7,242 bases of DNA from Patescibacteria group bacterium (GTDB lineage: Bacteria; Patescibacteriota; Minisyncoccia; Phycocordibacterales; DATDWN01). Position numbers and translations under genes: made by a program. Shown here in pieces: positions 6,023 through 7,242 of the stretch. Numbering within the stretch: the stretch's first letter is position 1; every line of letters begins with the position of its first letter. Location of the stretch: contig JAUPVF010000028.1 in the NCBI GenBank assembly GCA_030917185.1, positions 1 through 7,242 of the forward strand. Reading direction: 5' to 3'. Below the pieces are notes generated by a model. It did not search any database, had not been told where the DNA came from, and worked only from the letters and a program-made list of their open reading frames with translations.

Positions 6023-7242
6023 ATGAACCCACATACAGAACAACACACAACGCGCACATCTTCTTCCCCTCGAGGACGAGGTATGACCAAACGATCGTAC
6101 TCCCGTAGAGATGTACCGATGAAAATTACCAAAAAACATAACGATGTTATCCCCCACACCGGTGACAATATCCGTATCATTCCACTTGGTGGAGTAGAAG
6201 AAATTGGGAAAAATATGACTGTCATTGAATACAAAGATGACATTATTGTCATTGATATCGGTTTCCAATTCAAAGACGACGATACACCAGGGGTTGATTA
6301 CATATTGCCAAACACTAAATACCTTGAAGACCGAAAAGACAAAATCAGAGCGGCATTTATTACACATGGACACCTTGACCACATTGGCGGTATTCCTTAT
6401 GTCATGGACCGTATCGGCAATCCCCCTCTCTATACCCGCGCTTTGACATCAATCATGATCCGAAAAAGACAGGAAGAATTTCCTCATTTACCAGAATTAG
6501 ATATCCGGGTTGTAGAGAAAGAAGACACGATTACTGTCGGTAAATTAAAAGTGCGATTCTTTTCGGTAACACACACCATTCCTGATTCCATGGGTATTAT
6601 CATTGATACTCCATATGGTGCATTGGTTACCCCGGGCGACATTAAACTTGACCACGTCAATGGTATTCCAACCGAAGCAGAAGAAAAAGAATACAGCCGA
6701 TTTGATAAAGAAAACGTATTGTTCCTGATGATGGATTCAACTAATGTTGATAACCCAGGATTTTCAACACCGGAACGTGTCGTTCATGAAAACCTAGATG
6801 AGATTATAAAAAACACAAAAAGTCGTCTTGTCATCGGCACATTCGCATCCCAGCTTGAGCGTGTAATAAAAATAATTCAGATTGCAGAAAAATACGGCAA
6901 AAAAGTTGTGGTGGAGGGACGAAGCATGAAAAATAATATTGAAATTGTCCGCCATACAGGTATGCTTGCGGTCAAAAAAGATACTATTATCAATGCAGAG
7001 GAGATGGACAACTACCCTCCCGATCGCATTATTGCCCTCGCTACTGGTGCCCAGGGAGATGAATTCGCAGCACTGATGCGTATGTCCAATAAAACCCATA
7101 AACATTTCAAGATAACTCCGCGAGACACAATCCTCCTTTCGTCATCTATTATTCCAGGCAATGAAAAGGCGGTACAAAAACTCAAAGACAATCTCGCACG
7201 ACAAGGAGCAAAAATCATTCACTACCGTTCATCAGATGTGTA
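6023..7242 (+). CDS. rnj: Ribonuclease J (metallo-beta-lactamase/beta-CASP RNase), 3' end outside the window
   Basis: RNase J is a cytoplasmic zinc-dependent nuclease with 5'-3' exonuclease and endonuclease activity in RNA decay and processing. The 406 codons seen cover most of the catalytic part. The fold begins at I-R-I-I-P-L-G-G-V-E-E-I-G-K-N-M (50-65). Metal ligands are visible in T-H-G-H-L-D-H-I-G-G (H115, H117, D119, H120), H184 in V-T-H-T-I-P-D-S, and D206 in T-P-G-D-I-K-L-D. The beta-CASP part includes G-T-F-A-S-Q-L-E-R-V, T-G-A-Q-G-D and S-S-S-I-I-P-G-N-E. The final S-G-H motif and C-terminal domain lie beyond the window. About 45 residues precede the domain, rich in Ser, Thr, Arg and Lys. 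The ATG at 6023 gives this tail; ATGs at 6083 (after an A/G-rich stretch) and 6119 are alternatives. It starts 9 bp after the upstream stop, so co-transcription is likely. Confidence 0.93.
   Translation, partial: MNPHTEQHTTRTSSSPRGRGMTKRSYSRRDVPMKITKKHNDVIPHTGDNIRIIPLGGVEEIGKNMTVIEYKDDIIVIDIGFQFKDDDTPGVDYILPNTKYLEDRKDKIRAAFITHGHLDHIGGIPYVMDRIGNPPLYTRALTSIMIRKRQEEFPHLPELDIRVVEKEDTITVGKLKVRFFSVTHTIPDSMGIIIDTPYGALVTPGDIKLDHVNGIPTEAEEKEYSRFDKENVLFLMMDSTNVDNPGFSTPERVVHENLDEIIKNTKSRLVIGTFASQLERVIKIIQIAEKYGKKVVVEGRSMKNNIEIVRHTGMLAVKKDTIINAEEMDNYPPDRIIALATGAQGDEFAALMRMSNKTHKHFKITPRDTILLSSSIIPGNEKAVQKLKDNLARQGAKIIHYRSSDV

Overview
The window reads as a stretch of a low-G+C bacterial chromosome, most likely from a Patescibacteria/CPR-type (Parcubacteria-like) organism. 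This placement is an inference. It rests on AT-rich host genes (I counted 20 G+C in the 60 bases 4801-4860), near absence of Shine-Dalgarno sequences in front of housekeeping genes, a peptide-binding protein held by an N-terminal membrane helix instead of a lipobox, and an RNase J with a basic, low-complexity N-terminal tail. A phylogeny of GroEL or RNase J would settle it.

Layout. Two gene groups diverge from a short intergenic region at 3787-3897. On the minus strand, reading away from it, come groES, a 217-bp spacer holding a large GC-rich folded element, groEL with a clear terminator, a small PEP-CTERM exported protein, lemA, and the first 16 codons of a probable secreted protein cut by the window edge. 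On the plus strand come secG, a family 5 peptide-binding protein and the first 406 codons of RNase J, which runs off the right edge.

How the genes relate. groES/groEL form the chaperonin operon. A perfect 8-8-8 inverted repeat overlaps the -35 of the likely groES promoter and could be its operator; no canonical CIRCE element is present. secG encodes a translocon subunit, and its predicted promoter leaves almost no leader. The peptide-binding protein and RNase J lie 9 bp apart and probably share a transcript.

Two regions do not match the background. (1) The PEP-CTERM gene (817-1443) is much richer in G+C (43 of 60 bases at 841-900), has the only strong Shine-Dalgarno sequence in the window, its own near-consensus promoter and its own terminator. 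It looks like a self-contained acquired unit. (2) Bases 3281-3445, between groES and groEL, can fold into a long closing stem and two GC-rich arms. Its non-Watson-Crick features (tandem G-A mismatches, G-U pairs, purine-rich unpaired stretches) favour an RNA read from the plus strand, antisense to the gro transcript, and a plausible plus-strand promoter lies just before it. I do not recognise it as a known RNA family. It is the best candidate here for something undescribed.
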